The translations under genes and the position numbers were made by a program. The notes under the pieces are model-generated. The model worked only from the letters and a program-made list of their open reading frames with translations, was not told where the DNA came from and made no database searches. DNA of 64,000 nt, from NCBI RefSeq assembly GCF_004028155.1, contig NZ_SBII01000014.1, positions 1 through 64,000 on the forward strand, read 5' to 3'. Below are positions 25,653 to 35,359 of this stretch, in pieces; position 1 is the first letter of the stretch; the number at the start of each line of letters is the position of its first letter. The DNA comes from Flavobacterium cerinum. Lineage in GTDB: Bacteria > Bacteroidota > Bacteroidia > Flavobacteriales > Flavobacteriaceae.

Positions 25653-27340
25653 TTATTTCAAAATAACCTCAAAAGCTTTATTAACCAAGGCATCAGTGTT
25701 GTTTTGAACATCTTTAATAGTGGGTTTTACAACAATATCCGGTACTATGCCTATTCTTTGGGTTTCGCTCTTATCAGTATAAAAAATACCTAAACCGGAA
25801 AATACCATAGTGCCTCCGTCAATCAGCGGGATTGGTGTTTTATTACCATCTGCACCTGCCGTCTGGCTTCCTATAAGCGTTACCCCCGGAATAGTCTTAA
25901 ACATCATAGCCCACAATTCTTCGGCACTTTGAGTATATTCATTGATCAATACCACAACTTTACCATTGTAGGCATCAGGATTATTCTTTCCTGCATATTT
26001 ATACTTTTCAATGATAATAAAGTCCTCAAAGCAAAACCTGCCCGGTCTACTAAAATCTGCTTTAGTCTTTATGCCAAACCATTTCGGTTCCTTTAGCAGG
26101 TAATGAAATGTTTTAAAAAGGCCGCCGTCATCATTATATCCCCTAAGATCAAAACAATCCCTTTGGTGTTTTTCATGGCTTTCATAAGGCTGTCGGTCTC
26201 AGCCGGATTAAGCATCGAAAAATCAATGTAACCAATGTTCTTATCTGTTATAGCAGAATAGATCGTTTTTTGTGTTTTTTCATCATAACGCACTAAAGGA
26301 TTATCAGGTATACCTTCCTTGTACCAAACATTGATCTTGTCAGTACGCTTTATAGTTCGGTTAAATGGAACATTCTCTTTATCGTAACCCTTAATGGTAA
26401 AAGTATCCTCATTGTTACTTTTGAAGAGATAATTATAGGCATCCCTGTTTTTTACAGCATTGTTTGATGCCGGGATGTATTTCGATTTTTCAGCAATAAT
26501 ATCTTTAATAGGAATATTGTCTAGTGTTTCAATAACATCACCCGGTTTAACACCATAGTAAGGAGGCTCGATCATCTTTGTAACTACAGCTTTGTCTTCG
26601 GTGATCTGAATGGTAAAGGGCGCGCCATAGGTTCCAAATACTTCAGTATAAAGGCTGGGTGTAATTTCTCCATGTGTATCTTCAATCGTAGACGAGAAAG
26701 CCATTAGCGTTTTGCTGTGTGTAAGCCTGTCTGATGCATTCCTGAACTGCGGAATGAAATCTGCAAGTACTTTATCCCAGCTTTTGGAAATGGCATATTT
26801 ATACGGGAAGAAATATTCTATTACATTCCATGCCCTGAAAAGATTTAGAATACGATAGCGTTCCTCTCCGTTTTTGTCTTTATAGGTCTTTTCATTATGC
26901 CCGGAATAGGTTATGGTCTCTATATCGTCAACATTATGAGAGTAATAAGTACCCGGATTGGGGTTTTGTGCTAATGCGTTAAGGTATTTCTTTTGTTTGT
27001 CGGTAAGGTTTTTATCGGTCTTTATCCAGTTTAACGAGACGTTGCGGTTATCAGCATCATCACATTTAGATGTATTTACAGCAGTATTCTTTACAGGCTT
27101 ACGATCGATATACGTTAGCCATTCCTTTATATGATCTGACGCTTTACCGGCTCTGTTTAATGAAGTAAGCAAAAGAGAATCGGCATCAATTTTTCCATTA
27201 GAGACTTCAGGATGATAGTATTTTATTAGTCCCCATACTTTACAGAGGGTGTATAAATCTTCATCGGATTGTTTTACATTTTGCTGTGCGGTAGTGGCTG
27301 CTGTTACAAAAAAGGCGATTACAATCCAGATGTTTTTCAT
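25653..27340 (-). pseudogene. S41 family peptidase, broken by a single-base frameshift
   Basis: The reading frame from ATG 27340 gives 415 residues: a signal peptide (TTAQQ), helical N-terminus, a PDZ-like section (GVKPGDVIETLDNIPIKDI) and part of the C-terminal processing-peptidase domain. It ends wrongly after KGIVLILGDIMM at 26093. A one-base insertion near 26150-26151 restores the homologous frame (KGIVLDLRGYNDDGG...), which runs on to 25653 and carries LINEYTQSAEELW with the catalytic Ser region, and GSQTAGADGNKT. If the deletion is real, the product lacks the active site. The start overlaps the stop of the heme A synthase gene by 4 bp (ATGA). A sequencing error is equally possible. Confidence 0.8.
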
Positions 27341-28368
27341 ACTTCTAAAGTTATGGTTTTTCTTTTGCTTTCTAATATCATGTAAAACTGTACCCCAAAA
27401 AGCAAAGAGGCTACTACTAAGTGGGTACTTTGCATGCCAAATGGGAAATCAAAATAATACATTACAACACCCGATATTATCTCTATAACCATCAGCCACA
27501 TTATCCAGGTTGTTTTGGCAAAGCCAAGGTTTAGTTTTTTGTTACGGAGGTACAGCCACAGGTTAATACCAAAAACTACAAAAGAGAAGGTTCTGTGAAA
27601 GTAAAAACTAACCAGCGGATTGTCCAGTACTAGGTGCATATTCTCGTACCCCAGCATTTTTACACGCTCGTCTACAAATTGGCGTACCTGTGTACCCAAT
27701 ACTACCTGTATAAGGGTTAATAGTATCGATACTATTAATAAACTTTTAAACAGTTTATCATATTTAAAAGCTGCAGTTTTTGCTTTGGCAAGCGATAGTA
27801 TATATAGGATAAGAGCAACAATAACCAGTGCCATTACCATGTGTATAGTGATCTTAACAGGATTAAGCACCGAATAGACTACCGTTGCACCCAGCCAGCC
27901 CTGGAAGCCCATTAAAAAGACAGCTAACCACGACAGAAAAATAACTTTTGTTTTTTCACGCCAAAATGAAAATGATGCAATAGCCATAATAAATACGGCA
28001 ACACCTGCAAGTGCACCTACAAGCCGATTTGCATATTCTACCCAGGTATGCATGGGGTTAAACGTTGCATAGTCGTGTTTGGTGTATAGCTCCCAATTTC
28101 CTGCATCATAGGTGTCGGTAGTGGTAAAGGTTTCTTTAGCTACCCAAAGTTTTTCATCTTTAATAATTACCTGACCTGATTTGAATTCATGGTTGGGCGA
28201 CCACATCAGTTCCGAAATATCAGTTGGCGGAATGTAATACCCAAAACATCTCGGCCAGTCCGGGCAGCCCATTCCTGAGCCCGTCATACGTACTAATGCT
28301 CCGGCTACAATAACCAGATAAACAAGTACAAGTGCGATTTTCGTAATGCGGGTAAAATATTTTTTCAT
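27337..28368 (-). CDS. ctaA: Heme A synthase, COX15/CtaA family
   Basis: A 343-residue membrane protein starting at ATG 28368 (MKKYFTRITKIALVLVYLV); the frame to 28389 has no added support. It makes heme A from heme O for cytochrome oxidase. It has eight hydrophobic helices and the family motifs TGSGMGCPDWPRCFG near residues 27-41, HTWVEYANRLVGAL around 109, and HLVVASLLFGVQ near the end, with the conserved heme-binding His residues. The gene overlaps the S41 peptidase start by 4 bp. A conserved inverted repeat (28383-28409) lies in the upstream gap. Confidence 0.9.
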   Translation of the reverse strand: MKKYFTRITKIALVLVYLVIVAGALVRMTGSGMGCPDWPRCFGYYIPPTDISELMWSPNHEFKSGQVIIKDEKLWVAKETFTTTDTYDAGNWELYTKHDYATFNPMHTWVEYANRLVGALAGVAVFIMAIASFSFWREKTKVIFLSWLAVFLMGFQGWLGATVVYSVLNPVKITIHMVMALVIVALILYILSLAKAKTAAFKYDKLFKSLLIVSILLTLIQVVLGTQVRQFVDERVKMLGYENMHLVLDNPLVSFYFHRTFSFVVFGINLWLYLRNKKLNLGFAKTTWIMWLMVIEIISGVVMYYFDFPFGMQSTHLVVASLLFGVQFYMILESKRKTITLEV

Positions 28369-28382
28369 GATGCTTGTATTTT

Positions 28383-28409
28383 CCTGCAAGGTCTTAAAGT
28401 CCTTGTAGG
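28383..28409. repeat. Intergenic inverted repeat
   Basis: CCTGCAAGG (28383-28391) and CCTTGTAGG (28401-28409) form a 9-bp stem with one mismatch around a 9-nt loop. It lies between cca and ctaA. Confidence 0.5.
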
Positions 28410-28463
28410 TATGAAATGATAAAAGTCATAAGATGCTTAAAACCTATACAGGTTCCAACTGTG

Positions 28464-29894
28464 TTATTTTGTAACAACTAATCCCAGCTTTTTTGCTCTT
28501 TCCATCATATAAGCATAAGCCGAATCATAGTCGTTGTGTATTTCGCCTTCCAATATGGCTTCTTTAATAGCTTCTTTAAGAATACCAATCTCTTTAGACG
28601 GTTTTAAATTAAAGATCTCCATGATCTCCTCACCACTAATAGGCGGCTGGAAATTGCGCACATGGTCTCTTTCTTCAACTTCTACGATCTTTTGGCGTAC
28701 GATCTTAAAGTTGTTATGGTACTTCTTGAATTTCTGAGCATTTTTTGTTGTAATGTCAGCTTCACAAAGTGTCATCAGGTCTTCTACATCTTCACCTGCA
28801 TCAAAGATAAGTCTGCGCACTGCCGAGTCGGTCACGATATCCTGTGCCAAAACAATAGGGCGGGAGCTTAGCATAACCATTTTAGAAACAAATTTCATTT
28901 TATGGTTAAGCGGCATATGTAGTCGTTCAAACAGTTTTTTTACCATTTTTCCACCTACAAATTCATGTCCGTGGAATGTCCACCCTGCTTTTTTGTGAAA
29001 TTTCTTTGTTGGTGCTTTACCGATGTCGTGTAATAGGGCAGACCATCGCAGCCATACATCATCAGTATTTAGTGCTATATTGTCTACCACTTCAAGGGTA
29101 TGGTAAAAATTGTCTTTATGAGTTTGTCCTTCTACTTCTTCAACGCCTTTTAGAGCTGTAAGTTCAGGCAGTATAATATCCAGCAAACCGGTTTGGTATA
29201 AAAGCAAAAAACCTACAGATGGTACAGCAGATGATAGTATCTTGTTCAATTCATCAACTATACGCTCACCCGAAATAATACTGATACGCTCTTTATTGCG
29301 CTCAATAGCCTTTAGAGATTCCTCTTCAATAGTAAAATTAAGCTGGGATGCAAAACGGATGGCACGCATCATTCGCAACGGATCGTCAGAATAGGTGATA
29401 TCAGGATTAAGAGGTGTACGGATGATCTTGTTGTTAAGATCTTCCACACCGTTAAAAGGATCTACCAGTGCGCCATAATCGGCTTCATCTAATGAAAGCG
29501 CTAAGGCATTTATAGTAAAGTCGCGTCGGTTCTGGTCGTCTTCCAGTGTTCCCGTTTCTACAATAGGGTTACGGCTGTCGTGCTGGTACGATTCTTTTCG
29601 CGCACCAACAAATTCGATATCAATCTCGTCAAAGCGAAGCATTGCAGTACCATAGGTTTTAAATACCTGTACTTTTGGTTTTTTAGGCAAAAGAGAAGAC
29701 ACTTTTTGTGCCAGATCAATACCACTGCCTACGGCAACAATATCAATATCCTTTTTAAAATCCCTTTTTAAAAGAAAATCCCTTACAAAACCGCCTATAA
29801 CATAACTCTTAACGTTAAGTTCTACAGCAGCCTGCGAGGTGATTTTAAATATCTTATTATCTAATGCTTCTTTGTATGAAGTTTTGTTTTCCAT
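28464..29894 (-). CDS. CCA tRNA nucleotidyltransferase, HD domain type
   Basis: A 476-residue enzyme that adds or repairs the 3' CCA end of tRNA. The nucleotidyltransferase head has YVIGGFVRDFLL with DIDIVAVGSG, then an RRDFTINALA motif around 125-140 and a DPLRMMRAIRFASQL neck. The HD domain in the C-terminal half has LLHDIGKAPTKK and a downstream FHGHEFVGG, and usually hydrolyses phosphate ends. The start ATG at 29892-29894 overlaps the Sua5 stop by 1 bp. Together they make a tRNA-maturation pair. Confidence 0.92.
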   Translation of the reverse strand: MENKTSYKEALDNKIFKITSQAAVELNVKSYVIGGFVRDFLLKRDFKKDIDIVAVGSGIDLAQKVSSLLPKKPKVQVFKTYGTAMLRFDEIDIEFVGARKESYQHDSRNPIVETGTLEDDQNRRDFTINALALSLDEADYGALVDPFNGVEDLNNKIIRTPLNPDITYSDDPLRMMRAIRFASQLNFTIEEESLKAIERNKERISIISGERIVDELNKILSSAVPSVGFLLLYQTGLLDIILPELTALKGVEEVEGQTHKDNFYHTLEVVDNIALNTDDVWLRWSALLHDIGKAPTKKFHKKAGWTFHGHEFVGGKMVKKLFERLHMPLNHKMKFVSKMVMLSSRPIVLAQDIVTDSAVRRLIFDAGEDVEDLMTLCEADITTKNAQKFKKYHNNFKIVRQKIVEVEERDHVRNFQPPISGEEIMEIFNLKPSKEIGILKEAIKEAILEGEIHNDYDSAYAYMMERAKKLGLVVTK

Positions 29895-30469
29895 TAAGGT
29901 CGTATCACTTTTACCTGTAAATCATTACCTAATTTTATAATGGTAGATGGTTTTGCGGCAACTTTATTGTGCTGCAAATTTACAATATAGTCTACGCCGT
30001 CCAAAATATGACGGGAGATTTCTTTAAAAGAATTAGGTGTAGGCATACCGCTCACGTTTGCCGATGTAGAAACCAATGGTTTTTTCATGCGTTCCATCAG
30101 CTTAAAACAAAAAGGTTCTTTTACCATACGTATACCTAGGGTTTTATCCGGAGCGATAAGGTTTGATGCTACATTACGCGGATTGTCCAGTATAAGTGTT
30201 GTAGGCTTTTCGCTAAGGTCCATAATCTGCCATGCTACTTCCGGGATATCTTTAAATACGCTGTACATCATCTTTTCGGCATTCATAAGCACGATCATGC
30301 TCTTGGTTTCTTCACGGCGTTTAAGCGCATAAATTTTGCTTACGGCCTCAGCATTGGTAGCATCACAGCCAATTCCCCAAACGGTATCGGTTGGATAAAG
30401 AATGATACCTCCATTTTTTATTACCTCAAAGGCATTGTGTACTTCTGCATTAATATCTTCTGTGCTCAT
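29894..30469 (-). CDS. L-threonylcarbamoyladenylate synthase, Sua5/YrdC family
   Basis: A 191-residue protein starting at ATG 30469 (MSTEDINAEVHNAFEVIKNGG); the longer frame would overlap the DegT gene. It makes threonylcarbamoyl-AMP for the t6A tRNA modification. The YrdC core has GGIILYPTDTVWGIGCDAT, KRREETKSMIVL and STSANVSGMPTPNSF. The C-terminal Sua5 domain is absent, so it is the short YrdC-type. It starts 1 bp after the DegT stop and ends within the cca start, so the block is an operon. Confidence 0.9.
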   Translation of the reverse strand: MSTEDINAEVHNAFEVIKNGGIILYPTDTVWGIGCDATNAEAVSKIYALKRREETKSMIVLMNAEKMMYSVFKDIPEVAWQIMDLSEKPTTLILDNPRNVASNLIAPDKTLGIRMVKEPFCFKLMERMKKPLVSTSANVSGMPTPNSFKEISRHILDGVDYIVNLQHNKVAAKPSTIIKLGNDLQVKVIRP

Positions 30470-30470
30470 G

Positions 30471-31574
30471 TTATAGGGTATACGCGTTGATGGTATCAAC
30501 AATTAATCTTATTTCTTCTTGTGTCATTACCGGGCTAATTGGCAGGCTTAATACCTCACGATGGATCTGTTCTGTAATAGGGAACGATAAATGGTTTAGT
30601 TCCGGGTAAGCCTGCTGCTGGTGCGGCGGTATAGGGTAGTGGATCAGGGTTTGTATTCCCTTTTCATCCAGGTATTGTTTTAGTTTATCTCTTTGAGAGG
30701 TCCTGATCACAAACAGGTGCCAAACGTGCACATTATCAATGGGCAGTTGTGGCAGTATAATGGTACTGTTCTTAATGTTCTCAATAAAAAACAGTGCTAT
30801 CTCTTTTCGAATCTGGTTTTCAGTATCAAGGTATTTTAGCTTTACATTCAGTACGGCAGCCTGTATTTCGTCCAGTCTTGAGTTAAGGCCCTGATACATG
30901 TTTACATACTTCTGTTCCGATCCATAATTAGCTACGGCTCTTATGGTCTTTGCTAAAGCATCATCATTAGTAGTAATCGCTCCGGCATCGCCTATGGCTC
31001 CAAGGTTTTTACCGGGATAAAAACTAAACCCGGCAGCATCGCCAAGATTTCCTGTTTTTATATCATTCCATTCAGCACCAATAGCCTGAGCATTGTCTTC
31101 AATAATTTTCAGGTTATGTTTTTCGGCCAGTATTTTTAAATCATTGCTAAATACTGCCTGTCCATACAAATGTACTATCATTATTGCTTTTGTTCTCTCA
31201 GACAATTTTGCTTCAATTTTAGCAATATCGATATTATAAGTATTTATATCCGGCTCTATCAGTACAGGTACAAGATTATTATCTGTAATGGCAAGTATTG
31301 TAGCAATATAAGTGTTAGCAGGTACAATAACTTCATCACCATGCTCCATAATACCCATTTCTATATAGGCTTTTAAGATCAGTCGCAGCGCATCCAGTCC
31401 GTTGGCCACACCTATGGCATGTTCAACACCAATGTAAGCCGCCAGGTTTTCTTCAAAAAGCTTCACTTCTTCACCAAAAAGGTACCAGCCGCTTCTAAAT
31501 GTTTTTAGCAGCTGCGCTTCAATTTCCTGTTGGTACAGGAGGTTTACTTTTTGGAGGTCAAGAAATTTTATCAT
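30471..31574 (-). CDS. DegT/DnrJ/EryC1/StrS family aminotransferase
   Basis: A 367-residue PLP-dependent sugar aminotransferase, with the conserved [26 protein letters not shown] and the PLP lysine in [19 protein letters not shown]. The group acts on UDP- or dTDP-keto sugars to make amino sugars for envelope polysaccharides; the substrate cannot be told from the sequence. It is first on the minus strand of the envelope glycan block, 82 bp after the GT4 gene and 1 bp before sua5. Confidence 0.88.
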   Translation of the reverse strand: MIKFLDLQKVNLLYQQEIEAQLLKTFRSGWYLFGEEVKLFEENLAAYIGVEHAIGVANGLDALRLILKAYIEMGIMEHGDEVIVPANTYIATILAITDNNLVPVLIEPDINTYNIDIAKIEAKLSERTKAIMIVHLYGQAVFSNDLKILAEKHNLKIIEDNAQAIGAEWNDIKTGNLGDAAGFSFYPGKNLGAIGDAGAITTNDDALAKTIRAVANYGSEQKYVNMYQGLNSRLDEIQAAVLNVKLKYLDTENQIRKEIALFFIENIKNSTIILPQLPIDNVHVWHLFVIRTSQRDKLKQYLDEKGIQTLIHYPIPPHQQQAYPELNHLSFPITEQIHREVLSLPISPVMTQEEIRLIVDTINAYTL

Positions 31575-31656
31575 ATTACAAACAGCACTTCGCCAGTTAT
31601 AAGTTGTTTATTCGGTAAAATTAAGCATATCAGCCGATATATCTTTATGGTATCGC

Positions 31657-32760
31657 TTAGGATAATGATTTTAAGAACTTATAATAGTTCTGTTTCATTG
31701 TTTTAAGATCGTGATTTTCGGTAACGGTTGTATAAGCATTTTGAACAATACGTTCTTTAAAAGCATCGTCTTTTAGTATTCGGATAACGTTATCAGATAA
31801 TGCTTCTGTATCTTTTACAGCTGTCATAAGTCCTGTTTTTTCATGAATAAGCACTTCTCTTATTCCTCCGGCATCAGTAGATACTACAGGTATTTTTGCA
31901 GCAAATGCCTCATAGATAGTAAGTGGAAGTCCCTCGGTAATAGAGGTCATTAAAAAGACATCAAATTCCGGAAGCAAATCGGCAGCATTGCTTCTAAAGC
32001 CCATCAGGAAAACATCATTCTGTAAACCAAGTTGTTTAATGTAAGCAGTAAGGTCGTCCATAAGTACTCCATTACCGGCTACAACAAATTTTACAGGGAA
32101 AAGACCGTTGCTTTTATCCAGTATTTTTTTTGCAGTATCCACAAAAGTGAAAATATCTTTTTGGTTGGTAAGCCCTGCTATATTGCCTACTATTTTGGTA
32201 TCGGTACTTAAATTGTACTCTTCGTGTATAAGGTTAAGGCTCTTTTTAGAAGCATACTTTTGTACGTCGATGGCATCATAAATGGTCACCAGTTTACTTT
32301 TGTCGCTAATAATGTTTCCAAAAATAGCTTCTACAGCTTTTGATACCGATACTATTTTTACGATCCTTGGGTGTGAATATTTGTAACGGTTTAAGAACTT
32401 GTCTTTAATACGGTTGTTGCGTTTCCTGCTTAGTACCAATTTTATAGATGACGGTAAAAACTTCAGCGCCATCAGTGCATAGGTAAGTGCGGTAGAATCG
32501 TGTATATGCAGTATATCGATTTTTTCCTTACGGCATATCTTTATAATGGCACTCACAGTATTCAAAACCTTGAGCTTATTTTTCTTGTACGTATAGTATT
32601 GAGCATGGTCCCTCTCGCACATTTTAGCAAGGTCAGATGTTTCAGGGCAAAGTATAAACTGTTTTACATCTTCATACTCTCTAAGAAGGTTATATACGGT
32701 ATACATCTGCATATCACCGCCTCTAATACCTACCATTGTAGTTACATTAAGTACATTCAT
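31657..32760 (-). CDS. Glycosyltransferase family 4
   Basis: A 367-residue GT-B enzyme. The N-terminal domain shows VGIRGGDMQMY as the glycine-rich start, and the C-terminal part shows VGNIAGLTNQKD (nucleotide-sugar contact), LMGFRSNAADLLPEFDVFLMTSITEGLPLTIYEAFA with the E-x7-E signature, and PVVSTDAGGIREVL. It transfers a sugar with retention, probably to a surface glycan or lipid A core; donor and acceptor are unknown. It ends 82 bp before the DegT aminotransferase and starts 8 bp after the rhamnosyltransferase-like gene. Confidence 0.88.
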   Translation of the reverse strand: MNVLNVTTMVGIRGGDMQMYTVYNLLREYEDVKQFILCPETSDLAKMCERDHAQYYTYKKNKLKVLNTVSAIIKICRKEKIDILHIHDSTALTYALMALKFLPSSIKLVLSRKRNNRIKDKFLNRYKYSHPRIVKIVSVSKAVEAIFGNIISDKSKLVTIYDAIDVQKYASKKSLNLIHEEYNLSTDTKIVGNIAGLTNQKDIFTFVDTAKKILDKSNGLFPVKFVVAGNGVLMDDLTAYIKQLGLQNDVFLMGFRSNAADLLPEFDVFLMTSITEGLPLTIYEAFAAKIPVVSTDAGGIREVLIHEKTGLMTAVKDTEALSDNVIRILKDDAFKERIVQNAYTTVTENHDLKTMKQNYYKFLKSLS

Positions 32761-32768
32761 CCTTGCTG

Positions 32769-33623
32769 TTACGATTTTAGTTTATAGATACCCAGAGCTT
32801 TTTTAAGCATTTTATTAAAAAGTACCCACTTAACATAGAGTTCGTTCTTAAAACTTGTCCATGCCCATTTGCTGTGGGGCAGTATTTCACTGTTTATGGT
32901 GGCTGCCATAGCGTCAGATACTATAAATTCATTACTGATGCTGTTCCACGGTACGTTACCATAACCGTCAAATTCATTCACTTTGTTTTTCTCATGGATT
33001 ATAGACATCCATAATCTTTTATCGGTAATTTGTGTTACGCGGGTCTCTTTTTTCCAGTGGTTATGGTCGTTGGCCCACACGGTTTTCGGATTCTCGTTTT
33101 TCTCAATAAGACTGATAAAAGGGTTAAAAATGTGCTCTTTTTTACCCACCATTATCAGTGGTTTTATTTGGAGCGAGTATCCTTTTATAATATCTATAGC
33201 CATGTAATCCTGGCTGGCAAACTGTTTTTGTACTTCGTCTATAAAGTTTTTACTAATACAGTCGTCATTATCAATACGCGAGGTAATTAGATAGGGTTTG
33301 TTTGTGGCTTCAATAATGATCAGCTTGTTTATTTCAGGATAAAAAGCAGGCATGCCATCAATATAAAACAACTTTACATTAGGCTGCTGGCCAATTATTG
33401 CCTCAATTTTTCGCTTGTATGCATCGGGAGTTGTAGTGTCAAAATAGATCAGCCAGGTAAAATTCTGGTTGGTTTGCGCTGCTACCGATGGAAAGCAGAA
33501 ATTTTCAAAAAGCCACAGCCTGTGTTCCAGCCACTCATCTGTTAACAGGGTTTCGTTATTTTTAGTAACATCCCATTTTGGGTTTTTAAGATTAAAACGG
33601 GTAATAAGATAGTGGTTAAACAT
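32769..33623 (-). CDS. Putative rhamnosyltransferase-like glycosyltransferase
   Basis: A 284-residue protein starting at ATG 33623 (MFNHYLITRFNLKN). The frame from 33899 extends 92 residues into the divergent region and is rejected. The sequence FNLKNPKWDVTKN, DEWLEHRLWLFENFCFPSVAAQTNQNF and YLITSRIDNDDCIS, with DNDD as the DxD-like metal site, fits the family named putative rhamnosyl transferase (PF11316). Specificity is not proven. It starts upstream of the GT4 gene and is divergent from the LPS-kinase-like gene. Confidence 0.8.
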   Translation of the reverse strand: MFNHYLITRFNLKNPKWDVTKNNETLLTDEWLEHRLWLFENFCFPSVAAQTNQNFTWLIYFDTTTPDAYKRKIEAIIGQQPNVKLFYIDGMPAFYPEINKLIIIEATNKPYLITSRIDNDDCISKNFIDEVQKQFASQDYMAIDIIKGYSLQIKPLIMVGKKEHIFNPFISLIEKNENPKTVWANDHNHWKKETRVTQITDKRLWMSIIHEKNKVNEFDGYGNVPWNSISNEFIVSDAMAATINSEILPHSKWAWTSFKNELYVKWVLFNKMLKKALGIYKLKS

Positions 33624-33665
33624 GATGGCGCTTGCGGTTAGTGGAGGTAAAAATAAACCAATTAT

Positions 33666-33697
33666 TTGAAGTAAGAAATTCAAAATGGTTACTTTTG
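33666..33697 (+). promoter_or_regulatory. Promoter of the Kdo/LPS kinase-like gene
   Basis: TTG (33666-33668), 21 bp, then TACTTTTG (33690-33697) fits the flavobacterial -33/-7 consensus, 20 bp upstream of the ATG at 33718. Confidence 0.65.
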
Positions 33698-33717
33698 TAC
33701 AAAATTGCAATTGCTGA

Positions 33718-34482
33718 ATGAATAAAGTCATCCATCCTGAATTCCTGCACCAATCTGAAGAGATAAACCGTATAATCGAAAATTTCGATACACAGGGTAG
33801 ATTGTTTGTTGACGGAAAAAGAAACAAGATAAAACTGTTTGGACTGGGGACCATTACAGTAAATGTAAAATCGTTTAAGATTCCCAATATTGTAAACAAA
33901 CTGGTTTACCGTTTTTTCAGAAAATCTAAAGCACGCCGCTCGTATGAGTTTGCAAACCTGCTTCTGGAAAAAGGTATTGGTACACCACAGCCTATAGCTT
34001 ATTTTGAGCACCGTACCCTGCTGTCGCTACAGGATAGTTACTACATGAGCGAACAGCTGGTAACAGAACTTACCTTCAGGCAGCTGATAGAAATACCTGA
34101 TTATCCTGAACACGAAATCATTTTAAGGCAGTTTACGCGTTTTACCTATGAGCTTCATGAAAAAGGAATAGAATTCCTTGACCATACTCCCGGAAATACC
34201 CTGATCAAGAAGGTAGGTGAGGGGCAGTATGCCTTCTTCTTGGTAGATCTTAACAGGATGAACTTCCACCGCAAGATGTCCTTTGAAGAAAGGGTAGTCA
34301 ATATGGCAAAACTAACACCCGAAATACATTTGGTTGAGGTAATGAGTGATGAATATGCTAAACTGTATGGTAAGACTTATAATGAGGTTTTATCTCTTAT
34401 GATAAAGCACACCCAGTATTTTAGCAACAGGTTTCACCGCAAACGTGCCCTTAAAAGAAAACTGGGCCTCCGAAAAAATTAA
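33718..34482 (+). CDS. Lipopolysaccharide kinase (Kdo/WaaP)-like protein
   Basis: A 254-residue protein of the InaA/Kdo-kinase group with a protein-kinase-like fold. A conserved basic strand VDGKRNKIKLFGLGTITVNVKSF is followed by RSYEFANLLLEKGIGTPQPIAYFE, and the catalytic-like loop HEKGIEFLDHTPGNTLI has the Asp of HxxxxxxxDxxxxN. FLVDLNRMNF is the DFG-like Asp position. It probably phosphorylates a sugar of the LPS core or lipid A. Convincing promoter sequence precedes it. It opens a plus-strand pair with the GT2 gene 67 bp downstream. Confidence 0.82.
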   Translation: MNKVIHPEFLHQSEEINRIIENFDTQGRLFVDGKRNKIKLFGLGTITVNVKSFKIPNIVNKLVYRFFRKSKARRSYEFANLLLEKGIGTPQPIAYFEHRTLLSLQDSYYMSEQLVTELTFRQLIEIPDYPEHEIILRQFTRFTYELHEKGIEFLDHTPGNTLIKKVGEGQYAFFLVDLNRMNFHRKMSFEERVVNMAKLTPEIHLVEVMSDEYAKLYGKTYNEVLSLMIKHTQYFSNRFHRKRALKRKLGLRKN

Positions 34483-34549
34483 ATATCTTTATTTTCAATA
34501 AGGTTCTTCTGTGCTAAGGCGCTTAAGTACTTAGAAACTCAAAAAAGAA

Positions 34550-35359
34550 ATGAAAGCATCAGTTATAATGAGTACCTATAATGCAGAAGAATGGCTTGAA
34601 AAAGTGATTTGGGGCTTTAGTGTGCAGACTGAAAGAGAATTTGAAATTATTATTGCTGATGATGGTTCACGTCCTAAAACGAAAGAACTGTTAGACAGGA
34701 TGCGTGAAGAGATAAGCATACCACTGGTACATGTGTGGCAGGAGGATAATGGCTTTCAGAAATCACAGATATTAAATAAAGCCATAATGGCTGCACAGTC
34801 TGACTATCTTATTTTTACAGATGGCGACTGCATACCAAGAAAAGACTTTGTTGCTACACATATAAAATTCAGGGAACCTGGATATTTTCTTTCAGGAGGA
34901 TATTTCAAACTGCCTATGAATATTTCTCAGGCCATATCTAAAGACGATATTTTTAACCAGCGCTGTTTTGATGTAAAATGGCTTATGGATATGGGTTTAC
35001 CATCTAAAAATAAGCTTAAGTTATCTGCAAGTGGATTTCTGGCTAAATTCCTTAATTTTATTACACCCACAAAAGCAACCTGGAATGGACATAATGCATC
35101 GGGCTGGAAAAGCGACCTCGTTTATATAAACGGCTTTAATCAGGAAATGCAGTATGGCGGACAGGACAGGGAACTTGGCGAAAGGCTTTTCAATAAAGGA
35201 CTTAAGTCAAAACAAATACGCTACAGCGCTATCTGCGTGCATTTGGATCATGCCCGTGGTTATGTAAACGAAGAAACGTGGAAGAAAAACTACGCCATTC
35301 GTGAAAATACCCGGAAAAATAAAGTGATTAAAACTCCTGTAGGTATCGACTCTAATTAA
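34550..35359 (+). CDS. Glycosyltransferase family 2
   Basis: A 269-residue GT-A enzyme with ASVIMSTYNAEEWL, the donor site IIADDGSRPKT, the DxD-like FTDGDCIPRKDF and a C-terminal galactosyltransferase-like section GFNQEMQYGGQDRELGERL. It probably adds a hexose to an envelope glycan. It overlaps the convergent GT2-GT9 fusion gene by 8 bp, so transcription of the two is likely to interfere or share a terminator region. Confidence 0.87.
   Translation: MKASVIMSTYNAEEWLEKVIWGFSVQTEREFEIIIADDGSRPKTKELLDRMREEISIPLVHVWQEDNGFQKSQILNKAIMAAQSDYLIFTDGDCIPRKDFVATHIKFREPGYFLSGGYFKLPMNISQAISKDDIFNQRCFDVKWLMDMGLPSKNKLKLSASGFLAKFLNFITPTKATWNGHNASGWKSDLVYINGFNQEMQYGGQDRELGERLFNKGLKSKQIRYSAICVHLDHARGYVNEETWKKNYAIRENTRKNKVIKTPVGIDSN

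Noticed and set aside
33624..33899. 92-residue extension of the rhamnosyltransferase-like protein
   Set aside because: It runs through the divergent promoter and the start of the LPS-kinase-like gene; the family starts at MFNHYLI (33623).
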